Shown here piece after piece: positions 26,457 to 33,329 of a DNA stretch of 64,000 nt (positions are counted from its first letter, which is position 1; each line of letters starts with the position of its first letter). The translations under genes and the position numbers were made by a program. The stretch is taken from contig NZ_CP126101.1 in NCBI RefSeq assembly GCF_030123245.1, forward strand, positions 2,974,501 to 3,038,500. Direction: 5' to 3'. Source of the stretch: Lysinibacillus pakistanensis. Lineage in GTDB: Bacteria > Bacillota > Bacilli > Bacillales_A > Planococcaceae. The notes below the pieces were generated by a model. The model saw only the letters and a list, made by a program, of their open reading frames with translations, did not search any database and was not told the origin of the DNA.

Positions 26457-27374
26457 CTACTTTAATGCATCGACAATTGTGTCGATGTTATGTTGATACA
26501 TACCGATATATGTACCTTCCTTTGTTCCTTCTGCCCCCATTGCATCTGAGAATAATTCTCCTCCAATAACAATGTCGTGCCCTTTTTCCTTTGCCCCTTC
26601 AATTACTGCTTTCATGGCTTTATCGGAGACACTTGATTCGATAAAAATGGCTTTAATTTTATTGGCTACTAAAAAATTCACCATTTCCTGTACATCCTTT
26701 ACACCATATTCGGAATCAGTGCTTAGTCCCTGCAAACCTAGCACATCAAATCCCTGGCTTCTTCCAAAATAATTAAAAGCATCATGTGCTGTTACTAAAA
26801 TACGTTGTTTTTCCGGAATTTCATTTACTCTATTCTTTGCATACACTTGTAATTCATCAAGTTGTTTTAAATACTCTTTCTCATTTGCTACAAAATCATC
26901 TTTAAATTCTGGATATTCCTCCTGAAGCTTAGTGCCAATCGCCTGAACGACTCCCTTCCAAAGCTCGATATCAAACCAAATATGAGGATCATGTAACATA
27001 GCATCATCATCACTTGCTAGTAAATCCGACTTATTTAATGTTTCTCCAACGGCAAGTACAGATTTGCTTTTTGACATCTGCTCAAAAATATCCAACATTT
27101 GTCCCTCTAAATGTAAGCCATTATAAAAAATAACTTCTGCCTTATCCAGTTTCGATAAATCACTTTGCGTTGCTTTGTATAAATGTGGATCAACACCCGG
27201 TCCCATTAATGCTGAAACCTGTAAGTGACCCCCACTGATTGCTTTAATGGCATCCGCAATTTGCCCGGTTGTTGCAACAACGACCCCTTCCCTATCCTCT
27301 TTAGTTGTATCAGTAGAACAACCAAAAAGTAGAAGTGAGAGTGAAAAAACAACTACACCCAAAAAACGTTTCAT
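26457..27374 (-). CDS. mntA: Manganese-binding lipoprotein of ABC transporter
   Basis: A 305-residue cluster A-I substrate-binding lipoprotein. A signal peptide ends in the lipobox LFGC with Cys19. Metal ligands of the TroA/MntA group are visible: His65 (GVDPHLY), His132 (DPHIWFD), a glutamate in IFIESS and an aspartate in GELFSDAMG. The His-rich loop of zinc-specific ZnuA proteins is absent, which favours manganese or iron. It is the first gene of the four-gene operon. I could not identify a convincing MntR box upstream. Confidence 0.88.
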   Translation of the reverse strand: MKRFLGVVVFSLSLLLFGCSTDTTKEDREGVVVATTGQIADAIKAISGGHLQVSALMGPGVDPHLYKATQSDLSKLDKAEVIFYNGLHLEGQMLDIFEQMSKSKSVLAVGETLNKSDLLASDDDAMLHDPHIWFDIELWKGVVQAIGTKLQEEYPEFKDDFVANEKEYLKQLDELQVYAKNRVNEIPEKQRILVTAHDAFNYFGRSQGFDVLGLQGLSTDSEYGVKDVQEMVNFLVANKIKAIFIESSVSDKAMKAVIEGAKEKGHDIVIGGELFSDAMGAEGTKEGTYIGMYQHNIDTIVDALK

Positions 27375-27435
27375 GTATAAATACCTCTTCTTTCTTTATA
27401 TTCAGACATGATGATCCTTGCTATAGATTATTTGA

Positions 27436-27476
27436 AGCGGACATTAACTTGTTTCCACTACTTCGTTATGTCCGCT
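27436..27476. promoter_or_regulatory. Stem-loop upstream of mntA
   Basis: AGCGGACATTAAC (27436-27448) pairs with GTTATGTCCGCT (27465-27476) with one bulge. It lies between the small membrane ORF and mntA, 61 bp before the mntA start. It is not followed by a T-run on the minus strand, so a terminator is unlikely. It may be a 5'-UTR element or processing site. Confidence 0.5.
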
Positions 27477-27517
27477 TAAGCAGCTGCTGTCATATAGTAG
27501 TATCATCGATGCCTTAT

Positions 27518-27673
27518 TTATAATAATTTTCTTATAAGCCGACGCCAGCCTATCCAGAAAACAATTATCATTATTCCCGCTCCAACAGACTCTGTTAGTT
27601 CCCATAAAAGTGTAAGAATTAGTAAAATGCTCAACGGAAGGATCGTTAGCTTTAAATCATCTAACTCTTTCAT
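27518..27673 (-). CDS. Small membrane protein (51 aa) upstream of mntA
   Basis: ATG 27673 opens a 51-codon frame: MKELDDLKLTILPLSILLIL, then a strongly hydrophobic stretch with an acidic WELTES turn and GAGIMIIVFWIGW, ending in the basic tail RRLIRKLL. One or two membrane helices with a positive C-terminus look like a real small membrane protein. A weak AGAAGAG site precedes it. It is co-directional with the mnt operon, 143 bp upstream. Function unknown. Confidence 0.55.
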   Translation of the reverse strand: MKELDDLKLTILPLSILLILTLLWELTESVGAGIMIIVFWIGWRRLIRKLL

Positions 27674-27859
27674 TCAGTCACTCTTCTTTCTCGAACGATA
27701 TTTTGTTTCCCTTAGGAAAAATATATGCTTAATATAAAAAAAATTCAACTCTTTTATGAAAATTTTTTTAAAAAATTTTTTTTCGCTAGGATAAATAACT
27801 TAGACTAGGTGAATGTCCAACACAAAAACACCACTATTTTTTTACCAAAATAGTGGTGT
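27674..27859. other. AT-rich gap with a strong hairpin next to the IS copy
   Basis: After an A/T-rich stretch, AAACACCACTATTTT (27826-27840) pairs perfectly with AAAATAGTGGTGTTT (27847-27861). The stem's last bases merge with the left end of the truncated IS copy. It probably acts as a terminator. No gene is seen here. Confidence 0.6.
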
Positions 27860-28566
27860 TTCATTCTGTTGAAAAACAAAATCGTCTATAGACAAAATGT
27901 GAACATTCCAATAAAATTCTCTCATTAATGAAATAAGTGAAGTGAGGGGATTTTTTATGTACGTTACATACTCCAGAAGAGAGATTGAAGAGAATCGAAA
28001 GTTCTACGAGATGATGTACGACCCCTCGCATCAGTTAGTGAAGATGGATCAAGTGATGGACTGGAATTTTGTATCGAAACAATTGGAAGTTTTTTATCCA
28101 TACAGTATTGGTCGCCCAACAAAAGATCCGATCATGTTGGTGAAAATCTTATTGATTCAGTATTTAGAAGGCTTTCGTTCAGTTCGTTTTACGTGTAAGC
28201 AAGTGAAGCAACACGCAACGTATCGCTGGTTTTTAGGCATTTCTCCTACAGAAAAAATTCCAGATCACTCAACCATCTCTAAGTTTCTTTCGCAACGTCT
28301 GCAGGGTGTGGCGTTTTGGGAGGAACTTTTTCAACATTGTCTTCTTTCCATTCACGATGAAGGATTTATTGCGAACGAAACATGGGTGGCAGATGAAACG
28401 GAATTAAAAGCGAATGCCAATAAACGGGTGCGTAACGTACAGATTGAAGAGAAAATCATAGAAGAAAAAGAGGATGATTTAACGCTTATTAATGAACACC
28501 GTGCGCGTCATGGGAAGAAACTTCTTATGACAAAAGAGCCAAAGGTAGAAGAAAAGCGAACAAATA
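27860..28566 (+). mobile_element. Truncated IS1182-type element (copy A)
   Basis: Sequence from TTCATTCTGTTG at 27860 to CAAATA at 28566 matches the reverse complement of the intact copy at 33327-34882, almost without change over about 700 bp. I noticed one base difference in the leader, CGTCTATAG against CGACTATAG. The right half and right terminal repeat are missing. The near identity says the duplication is recent. Confidence 0.88.
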
Positions 28567-28673
28567 TACTATGTATCGTTCTAACAGTTAAAAACAGTCA
28601 TTTCACGACAAGCTGCATCGTATGTACGAGATACGATAAGGCGATTAATAAAGTGCTACCAACACTTTATTAG
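27957..28673 (+). pseudogene. Truncated IS1182-type transposase
   Basis: ATG 27957 (MYVTYSRREIEENRK) begins a frame identical to the intact transposase at 33406-34785 for about 203 residues, up to EEKRTN. It then runs into unrelated sequence and stops at 28673. The first catalytic aspartate region (WVADETEL) is present, but the later DDE residues are gone, so it cannot be active. The GTG at 27942 lies within the ribosome site and is not the start. Confidence 0.9.
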
Positions 28674-28774
28674 TCACTGTGGGATGGCTTTTTTACGTTC
28701 GGTTTAGTTATTCCTACCATACGCTAAAGTTAGTAACTTGTAAATATATTCTATGACTATTAGTTTCTATTAGT
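28567..28774. other. Junction region after truncated IS, with stem-loop
   Basis: TAATAAAGTG (28646-28655) pairs perfectly with CACTTTATTA (28663-28672). ATCGTAT/ATACGAT form a second small dyad at 28617-28637. At 28757-28776 two direct copies of CTATTAGTTT appear, matching the repeats before the RHH operon. No gene is seen. Confidence 0.5.
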
Positions 28775-29047
28775 TTATTTAATAGAACCATGACGCTTAA
28801 AAAATTCTAGCAGCGCAACCTCTACTAGCTGCGACTTTTTGATGTTCAATTCATCTGCGACACGATCTACTTCTGCCACTAACTCCTCTGAAATATAATA
28901 CGTTTTATTCTTCCTACTTCGCGTATTTAACTTTGCAATCTCATTGAAAATTGGTAACTGGTCATGTGGATCCTCTTGTTGAATTCGCTCTTGAATCATC
29001 TTTTTTAACACGTGAAACTCAGTGTCTGACAGGCCAATGGCATTCAA
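28775..29047 (-). CDS. Ribbon-helix-helix DNA-binding protein
   Basis: A 90-residue protein. The C-terminal half (KTYYISEELVAEVDRVADEL, then NIKKSQLVEVALLEFFKRHG) has the beta strand and two-helix pattern of ribbon-helix-helix (CopG/Arc) proteins. The N-terminal half is helical and unassigned. TTG 29047 follows the stop of the 95-residue gene by five bases, so the two are coupled. Such pairs occur in plasmid copy control, partition and toxin-antitoxin loci. Here it is probably an autorepressor acting on the TATTAG repeats. Confidence 0.7.
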   Translation of the reverse strand: MNAIGLSDTEFHVLKKMIQERIQQEDPHDQLPIFNEIAKLNTRSRKNKTYYISEELVAEVDRVADELNIKKSQLVEVALLEFFKRHGSIK

Positions 29048-29052
29048 AACTT

Positions 29053-29340
29053 CTATATTTCGCTGACTATTAGTTTTTTATTCACTTTAGGAGTTTGCTT
29101 AGATGTTGCTGCTTTTAACTGTTCCAATGCTTCATTAAACGTCATGTCCTTATCAGGATAATTGATGTCACGCTGCCATTCATGTTGTGATTTATTATAA
29201 AAGTATCCTAATGAATTAAATACTTCTCGTATTGTCGTATCACGTGTACTTAGAATTTTCCTAAGTTCTTTTAATGGTATTTTACTGGCAATCAGATCTG
29301 TAACTTTGTTATCTTTTGTCAGCTTCACTATACTATTCAC
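29053..29340 (-). CDS. Unrecognised 95-aa protein coupled to the RHH gene
   Basis: A 95-residue hydrophilic, mainly helical protein (IPLKELRKILSTRDTTIREV, then NSLGYFYNKSQHEWQRDINY). It has no membrane segment and no family I can name. The WQRD...YPDKDMTFNEAL part could be a small DNA-binding or partner domain. It is the promoter-proximal gene of a two-gene operon. GTG 29340 lies in the GGGAG ribosome site, so GTG 29328 may be the true start. The upstream region carries repeated TATTAG boxes. Confidence 0.55.
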   Translation of the reverse strand: MNSIVKLTKDNKVTDLIASKIPLKELRKILSTRDTTIREVFNSLGYFYNKSQHEWQRDINYPDKDMTFNEALEQLKAATSKQTPKVNKKLIVSEI

Positions 29341-29343
29341 TCC

Positions 29344-29386
29344 CTTAATAGTTTCTAATATATTAGTTTATATTAGCTGACTAATA
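29344..29386. repeat. Iterated TATTAG/CTAATA boxes before the RHH operon
   Basis: AATAG, CTAATA, TATTAG, TATTAG and CTAATA follow one another at about 8-10 bp spacing between 29347 and 29386, just upstream of the operon start. Further CTATTAGTTT copies lie at 28757-28776 (twice) and 29067-29076. Helically phased short repeats are typical operators or centromere-like sites of ribbon-helix-helix proteins. Confidence 0.6.
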
Positions 29387-29604
29387 ACTTTATTTGTAGA
29401 AAAAAATTAATCCATTGAAATAGCGCATCTTCTCTCTTTATGCAGAATGGGGAAAAATGCGCTTTGAGTATTGCCAACTTTCAGCTAATGTAACACCAGA
29501 AAATTTCAAATAATCAGTTAATTACATAAAAGTATAAAATCATGGTTAAATAGTATAATATTGGTATTAATACCTAATAAAGTGTTAGAAGGGAGTAAAG
29601 TTAG
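29387..29604. other. Promoter region of the phospholipase-like gene
   Basis: AGCGCAT (29418-29424) and ATGCGCT (about 29457-29463) form a long-loop stem that may end transcription. TATAAT at 29554-29559 is a -10 candidate for the gene at 29605, though no good -35 is seen. The palindrome GGTATTAATACC (29563-29574) just after it could be an operator. Confidence 0.45.
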
Positions 29605-30156
29605 ATGAAAAAATTTTTTTCATTATTTGTTGCAATGTTAATTTTAATTTCTTCAGTTTTTTTGGGGGGAGATACAAAAGCTTTTGCAACAACAGGGGAA
29701 GAGTCATCTTTGACAGATGAAGAACTTTTAAATGCTGATGAACAGTTAGGGGCTTATATTTATTATGAAGATGGAAAACCGTTTATTGATATTGAAAAAG
29801 TAGAAACAGATGGTTTAACAGAGGAATATATGGAAATTGGTCTTATGGTGAATCAGATTAGTAGTAGTTACTCTAATAATGATCAAACAAACACTATGGC
29901 AGCTAAAATAAGTATACCTATTTGGGGGAATTGGTGTGGTCCTGGATATGGTTCTGGTACTCCACAAGATGTACTAGATAGAGGTTGTCAGATACATGAT
30001 AAGTGTTATGAGGATGAAGGTTATTTTACCTGTTCTTGTGATTGGGCACTTGTTGCTTATATAGAAAATAATTTTCATAGAATGGGACTTAAAGAAAAAA
30101 TTGCTGCTACTGCACTAAAAACATATTTTAATAACACCTTATGTAACCCGTTCTAA
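29605..30156 (+). CDS. Secreted phospholipase A2-like protein
   Basis: A 183-residue protein. A signal peptide (residues 1-28, AFA before TTGEE) is followed by an acidic stretch to about residue 100 and a C-terminal phospholipase A2 domain. The calcium-loop and active-site signature is nearly complete: [14 protein letters not shown], then CQIHDKCY with the His131-Asp132 pair, then CSCDWA with a second aspartate at 146. Six cysteines (111, 128, 134, 143, 145, 180) could form disulfides. The mature protein should cleave phospholipids outside the cell. GGGAG precedes ATG 29605. A tiny membrane protein gene follows 18 bases later. Confidence 0.85.
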   Translation: MKKFFSLFVAMLILISSVFLGGDTKAFATTGEESSLTDEELLNADEQLGAYIYYEDGKPFIDIEKVETDGLTEEYMEIGLMVNQISSSYSNNDQTNTMAAKISIPIWGNWCGPGYGSGTPQDVLDRGCQIHDKCYEDEGYFTCSCDWALVAYIENNFHRMGLKEKIAATALKTYFNNTLCNPF

Positions 30157-30174
30157 TAGCAAGGGAGGACATGT

Positions 30175-30426
30175 ATGGTTAAATTTATTAAGGTTTCAGC
30201 TGTAAGTACGATAATTATTTCTTTATTACTTTGGGTACCTAATATTGTGTTTCAAAAAGCATCATTTTTATGGATTTTCACGTTTGTTTTTTCCGGGATT
30301 GGTATTCTCTTATCCGTGAGTGTTAAATCTAAAATTTTGATTATAGGGAACACCATAACATTCTTTAGTTTTTTTATAGTAATGTTTTTAGGTTATATTT
30401 TAGATTTTTTAATAAACCAGATGTAA
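30175..30426 (+). CDS. Small polytopic membrane protein (83 aa) paired with PLA2-like gene
   Basis: An 83-residue, almost wholly hydrophobic protein with about three membrane helices (residues 7-25, 30-47 and 54-80). The ATG is preceded by AAGGGAGG, a strong ribosome site. It lies 18 bases after the phospholipase-like gene and shares its terminator at 30512. The pairing suggests a membrane partner, such as a self-protection (immunity) or export helper. This is inference from layout only. No family recognised. Confidence 0.7.
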   Translation: MVKFIKVSAVSTIIISLLLWVPNIVFQKASFLWIFTFVFSGIGILLSVSVKSKILIIGNTITFFSFFIVMFLGYILDFLINQM

Positions 30427-31005
30427 TGATAGTGATTATATCCTTGAAAATTATACAATTCCATACATTTTAGGTTTACATAACTACATTTACGACGCCA
30501 AATAACGTTTCAAAAAAATCGCCTGTTTTTTAGGCGGTTTTTTTGCTATCCTACTGTCAAAAATCATCTTAAACGCTATCAGAAGCTTAAAAGAGGCGTT
30601 TTATTTTTTATCCCTTAGTTAAGGCCCTTTTATAATTCTTTAAAACCGTTTAAAAGTATTAAAGCCCTTTATGGGGTCTCGTCAGATTTATGCAGATTTA
30701 CAACGTTAAGAGATATACACGATTTTATGCAAAGTAAAGAACAAACCAAACAAGTAAAAACACTGCTACATCAACGTTTACGCCACATGTATAAAAAGGT
30801 GTATAAACAATGTTCATACAAAAAGCCACGAAACGTTGATGGTACAACATTTGTGGCTTTTTCGTGTGTTTCCAAACTTTCATTTGGGAACGTTTTTTAT
30901 TTGAAATTTATATTATATTTACTAAAAAAACAGCGATATTCTATCAGCCTTCTACAGTTGGCTAGAAGAAAGGGAATAAATAAAAAAGAGTAAGAGTAGC
31001 AACTT
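30427..31005. other. Gap with terminators; no convincing gene
   Basis: Hairpin 30820-30862 (AAAAAGCCAC against GTGGCTTTTT) is a terminator-like stem. An 88-codon frame (30727-30993) runs straight through it and lacks a ribosome site, so I do not call it. Otherwise only AT-rich sequence and short dyads are visible. Confidence 0.5.
30512..30544 (+). terminator. Terminator after the PLA2-like operon
   Basis: ATCGCCT pairs with AGGCGGT inside flanking runs of A and T, followed by TTTTTTT. Confidence 0.8.
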
Positions 31006-31200
31006 CTAATCCATTTTAATTTTCTTATACTTTGTGAAATACATTATAGAAAAAAATATAATCCAAAAAATAATTATTAAATACACAAGAGCAGTGAGAG
31101 GTTCGGTAAACGGATTAACATTATTTTGATAATCTTTAATAATTAGAATAGCTAACACCAAAATTGAACTCCAAAACATAATCATCAAATATAATTTCAT
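31006..31200 (-). CDS. Small two-helix membrane protein (64 aa)
   Basis: A 64-residue protein with two membrane helices (about residues 2-21 and 35-54) separated by a short polar loop (KDYQNNVNPFTEP), ending in a lysine-rich tail. AAGGAGG lies ten bases before ATG 31200, so it is very likely translated. It is divergent from the 177-residue secreted protein gene, with 87 bp between them. It resembles in plan, not in sequence, the 52-residue protein at 33114. Function unknown; an immunity role is conceivable. Confidence 0.65.
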   Translation of the reverse strand: MKLYLMIMFWSSILVLAILIIKDYQNNVNPFTEPLTALVYLIIIFWIIFFSIMYFTKYKKIKMD

Positions 31201-31287
31201 AAGATTCTAGCCTCCTTTCCATTTACATTTTTTCATTAATAATGTTAATTATGGATATATCGTAAAAAAGGACTGGGGGAAAAGTAT

Positions 31288-31821
31288 ATGACTGTTAAAA
31301 CTAGTAACTATTTAAAATTTTTAACTTCTTTCGTTACCATCTTTTTATTAAGTGTAATTTATTTTTCGGAAAATTCCAACGCTGAAGAAAATTCCTATGT
31401 TGAAGAAAATATTACTCATACAGTAATTGAAGTTGATTTGGATAATAACTTAAGTTTAAATTCTTTGAATGATACCCTTATTGAACCATTTAATGGTTAC
31501 ACAGAAATTGAAGTAGATAAGCCTATTAAACATCAGGGCTATTTAAGTAATACAATTTTAAACCAAATGAAAGATAGACAAAGCCTACAGATGGCTATTC
31601 TTGATATAATTGAAGCTGCTGCAATACCTACAGGCGGGGGTGTCTCAATAGCAGTTGCCAAAGCATTTAACCATGGGCCTACAAAACTAGCAGAAGCAGC
31701 TCTTACAGGTGACCATGCTTATGTAGTAACTGTATATGCAAGTGGTGTTGCGCCAAGTTTATCAGTAATTACTTATATTTATTACACAAAACAAACATTA
31801 AGATTTGTATATAAACCATAA
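31288..31821 (+). CDS. Secreted protein of unknown function (177 aa)
   Basis: A signal peptide (residues 1-32, ending SNA before EENSY) precedes an acidic region. A C-terminal half (about residues 88-177) contains an alanine- and glycine-rich segment (IIEAAAIPTGGGVSIAVAKA) and aromatic beta-like strands (ITYIYYTKQTLRFVYKP). There are no cysteines in the mature part. The plan of signal, acidic pro-region and amphipathic or hydrophobic C-terminus is that of pro-bacteriocins or pore-formers, but I recognise no family. GGGGGAAA precedes ATG 31288. A perfect 40-bp palindromic terminator follows. Confidence 0.7.
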   Translation: MTVKTSNYLKFLTSFVTIFLLSVIYFSENSNAEENSYVEENITHTVIEVDLDNNLSLNSLNDTLIEPFNGYTEIEVDKPIKHQGYLSNTILNQMKDRQSLQMAILDIIEAAAIPTGGGVSIAVAKAFNHGPTKLAEAALTGDHAYVVTVYASGVAPSLSVITYIYYTKQTLRFVYKP

Positions 31822-31859
31822 AAAGAGTAGGCACATAAATTTATGTGCCTACTCTTTTT
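31820..31859. terminator. Perfect 40-bp palindromic terminator
   Basis: Two 20-base arms (31820-31839 and 31840-31859) are exact inverses without a spacer; the core is GAGTAGGCACATAAA. It overlaps the stop codon of the secreted-protein gene and ends in TTTTT on either strand. Confidence 0.9.
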
Positions 31860-32342
31860 CAAGCCCTCAGCTCTTGGTACGACCGAGATATGAAGAGCAC
31901 TAACTCGACATATTCTACGTTGAAGTTAATATACAAACATCCCCAAAGCGTCGTTTGGGGACTTTTCTTTGCTCAACCTTATACATCCACATACATTTTG
32001 ACTTTACATAACATCAGAATTAGGCAGTAATGACAACGGATAAACCCTTGTCGTTACTACCTTTTCCATTACAAAACAACTTATTGTATATACAAGATTT
32101 TATACATGGTTGATTTGACAGCCTTTTTCGATAGGAACAACAGTTACAGAGTGTATAAAACCTTGCATAAGAATCCCGATTTCACTTCGTAAAATCCAAT
32201 AAGACAGAATATAGGGAATTTTCAATAATTCATCCAAATGCTTCCATATTCTTAAGTTTAATGATATCTTATATATATTGGTAAAATAGTTTTGTAATAC
32301 CATTTTTACCAATATATAATTTGTAGAAAGAGGAGAAAAATA
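31860..32342. other. Gap before the 233-aa secreted protein gene
   Basis: CCCCAAA-GCGTCG-TTTGGGG (31941-31960) is followed by ACTTTTC and resembles a terminator. A second imperfect stem (GTAATGACAA against TTGTCGTTAC, 32025-32057) follows. An 83-codon minus-strand frame here overlaps the next gene's ribosome site and is rejected. The + strand promoter before 32343 is not obvious. Confidence 0.45.
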
Positions 32343-33044
32343 TTGATTCATACTAGTTTATTCAAAAAATTATTCACAACATTTAGCTGTTCTGCATTAT
32401 TAATTGGTGGAATAACTATGTCAGCTACTTCTGCTCAAGCAATTGAACTAACAAATGAAGAAGAAGTATATTTAAATGAATTAGGATTTAATAAAGATAG
32501 TGAGTTTTATAAATTAATGCATGCAATTGAGCAACTACCAGCTGAAAAGCAAAGTGCTGAAGAAGTCGCAGAATGGTTATCAAACCATTCTGGTTTAACA
32601 ATCACAGCTGAAGGCGAATATTTAAACTTCGGTTCTACATTTGGTGGAAATGAAGTTCAAATTTCAGCTTACTCGTTTTCATTTACAGATATAGCTGGAT
32701 GTATTGGAGCTCTTGGAGGTCTTATCCCTGTAACAAAAATCCTTAAAGTTCACAAATTATTGGACACTCTTGGTGGTGCCACGAAAGTAATGCAACAAGT
32801 TCTTACAAATTATAAATATTATCGTAAAGACAAAAACTATAGCCAAAAAGAAGCTCTAGGCCAAGCTCTAGAAGATTTTTCTGTTGCTAGTAAGTTATCT
32901 GCCGGATCAAAACAATTATTTATGGATTTCTTTAGTATAAGTGCTATCATAGGAGCTTGCGGATCTTTATTTTCATACGAAAATAATAAATATGACGATG
33001 AAAAATACTTCTTTAATGAAAATGCTTTGAAGAATTTAGCTTAA
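32343..33044 (+). CDS. Secreted protein of unknown function (233 aa)
   Basis: TTG 32343 follows AGAGGAG by seven bases. A signal peptide (residues 1-33, ending SAQA before IELTNEEE) precedes a hydrophilic region (34-110). A C-terminal region with glycine-rich hydrophobic stretches follows (DIAGCIGALGGLIPVTKI at 116-133 and SAIIGACGSLF at 200-210). Only two mature cysteines (120 and 206) are present, each in a hydrophobic stretch, so a single disulfide is possible. The plan fits large secreted bacteriocin or pore-forming proteins; no family recognised. A 52-residue membrane protein gene follows 70 bases later. Confidence 0.7.
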   Translation: MIHTSLFKKLFTTFSCSALLIGGITMSATSAQAIELTNEEEVYLNELGFNKDSEFYKLMHAIEQLPAEKQSAEEVAEWLSNHSGLTITAEGEYLNFGSTFGGNEVQISAYSFSFTDIAGCIGALGGLIPVTKILKVHKLLDTLGGATKVMQQVLTNYKYYRKDKNYSQKEALGQALEDFSVASKLSAGSKQLFMDFFSISAIIGACGSLFSYENNKYDDEKYFFNENALKNLA

Positions 33045-33113
33045 CATGACGTGGTTAAAAGTGGAAATTTATTAATTCCACTTTTTTATTTAAGAAAAAT
33101 AGGAGTTTAACAA

Positions 33114-33272
33114 ATGCGTAGTTACTTATTTTACTTTTTATTACTACTAATAATTCTCATATCAATGGTGAATACTTGGGGCGAAGGCAAGAAAACTATT
33201 ATGTATGGAATTGCAGTTATTAGTATTGTTAGCTTAATAATTATAAAATCAACAGAAAAGAATAAAAAATAA
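33114..33272 (+). CDS. Small two-helix membrane protein (52 aa)
   Basis: ATG 33114 with AGGAG eight bases upstream opens a 52-codon frame: MRSYLFYFLLLLIILISMV, a short NTWGEGKKT loop, a second hydrophobic stretch (MYGIAVISIVSLIII) and the lysine-rich end KSTEKNKK. It lies downstream of the 233-residue secreted protein, past a stem-loop at 33057-33089 (AAAAGTGGAA/TTCCACTTTT). It resembles in plan the 64-residue protein at 31006. Partner or immunity role is inference. Confidence 0.6.
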   Translation: MRSYLFYFLLLLIILISMVNTWGEGKKTIMYGIAVISIVSLIIIKSTEKNKK

Positions 33273-33307
33273 AAATTTCAAACATACAGATTTTAACAAA
33301 AATAAAA

Positions 33308-33329
33308 GAACCCACTAATAAGTGGGTTC
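33308..33329. terminator. Hairpin abutting the right end of IS copy B
   Basis: GAACCCACT (33308-33316) pairs with AGTGGGTTC (33321-33329). The last TTC belongs to both the stem and the IS terminal repeat. Confidence 0.7.

Noticed and set aside
27375..27435. MntR operator before mntA
   Set aside because: I looked for an MntR-like dyad and found none that was convincing; only the 27436-27476 stem stands out.
30727..30993. 88-codon + strand frame
   Set aside because: Reads through a terminator hairpin (30820-30862), lacks a ribosome site and has no protein-like pattern.
32100..32351. 83-codon minus-strand frame
   Set aside because: Its start overlaps the ribosome site of the secreted-protein gene and no ribosome site of its own is seen.
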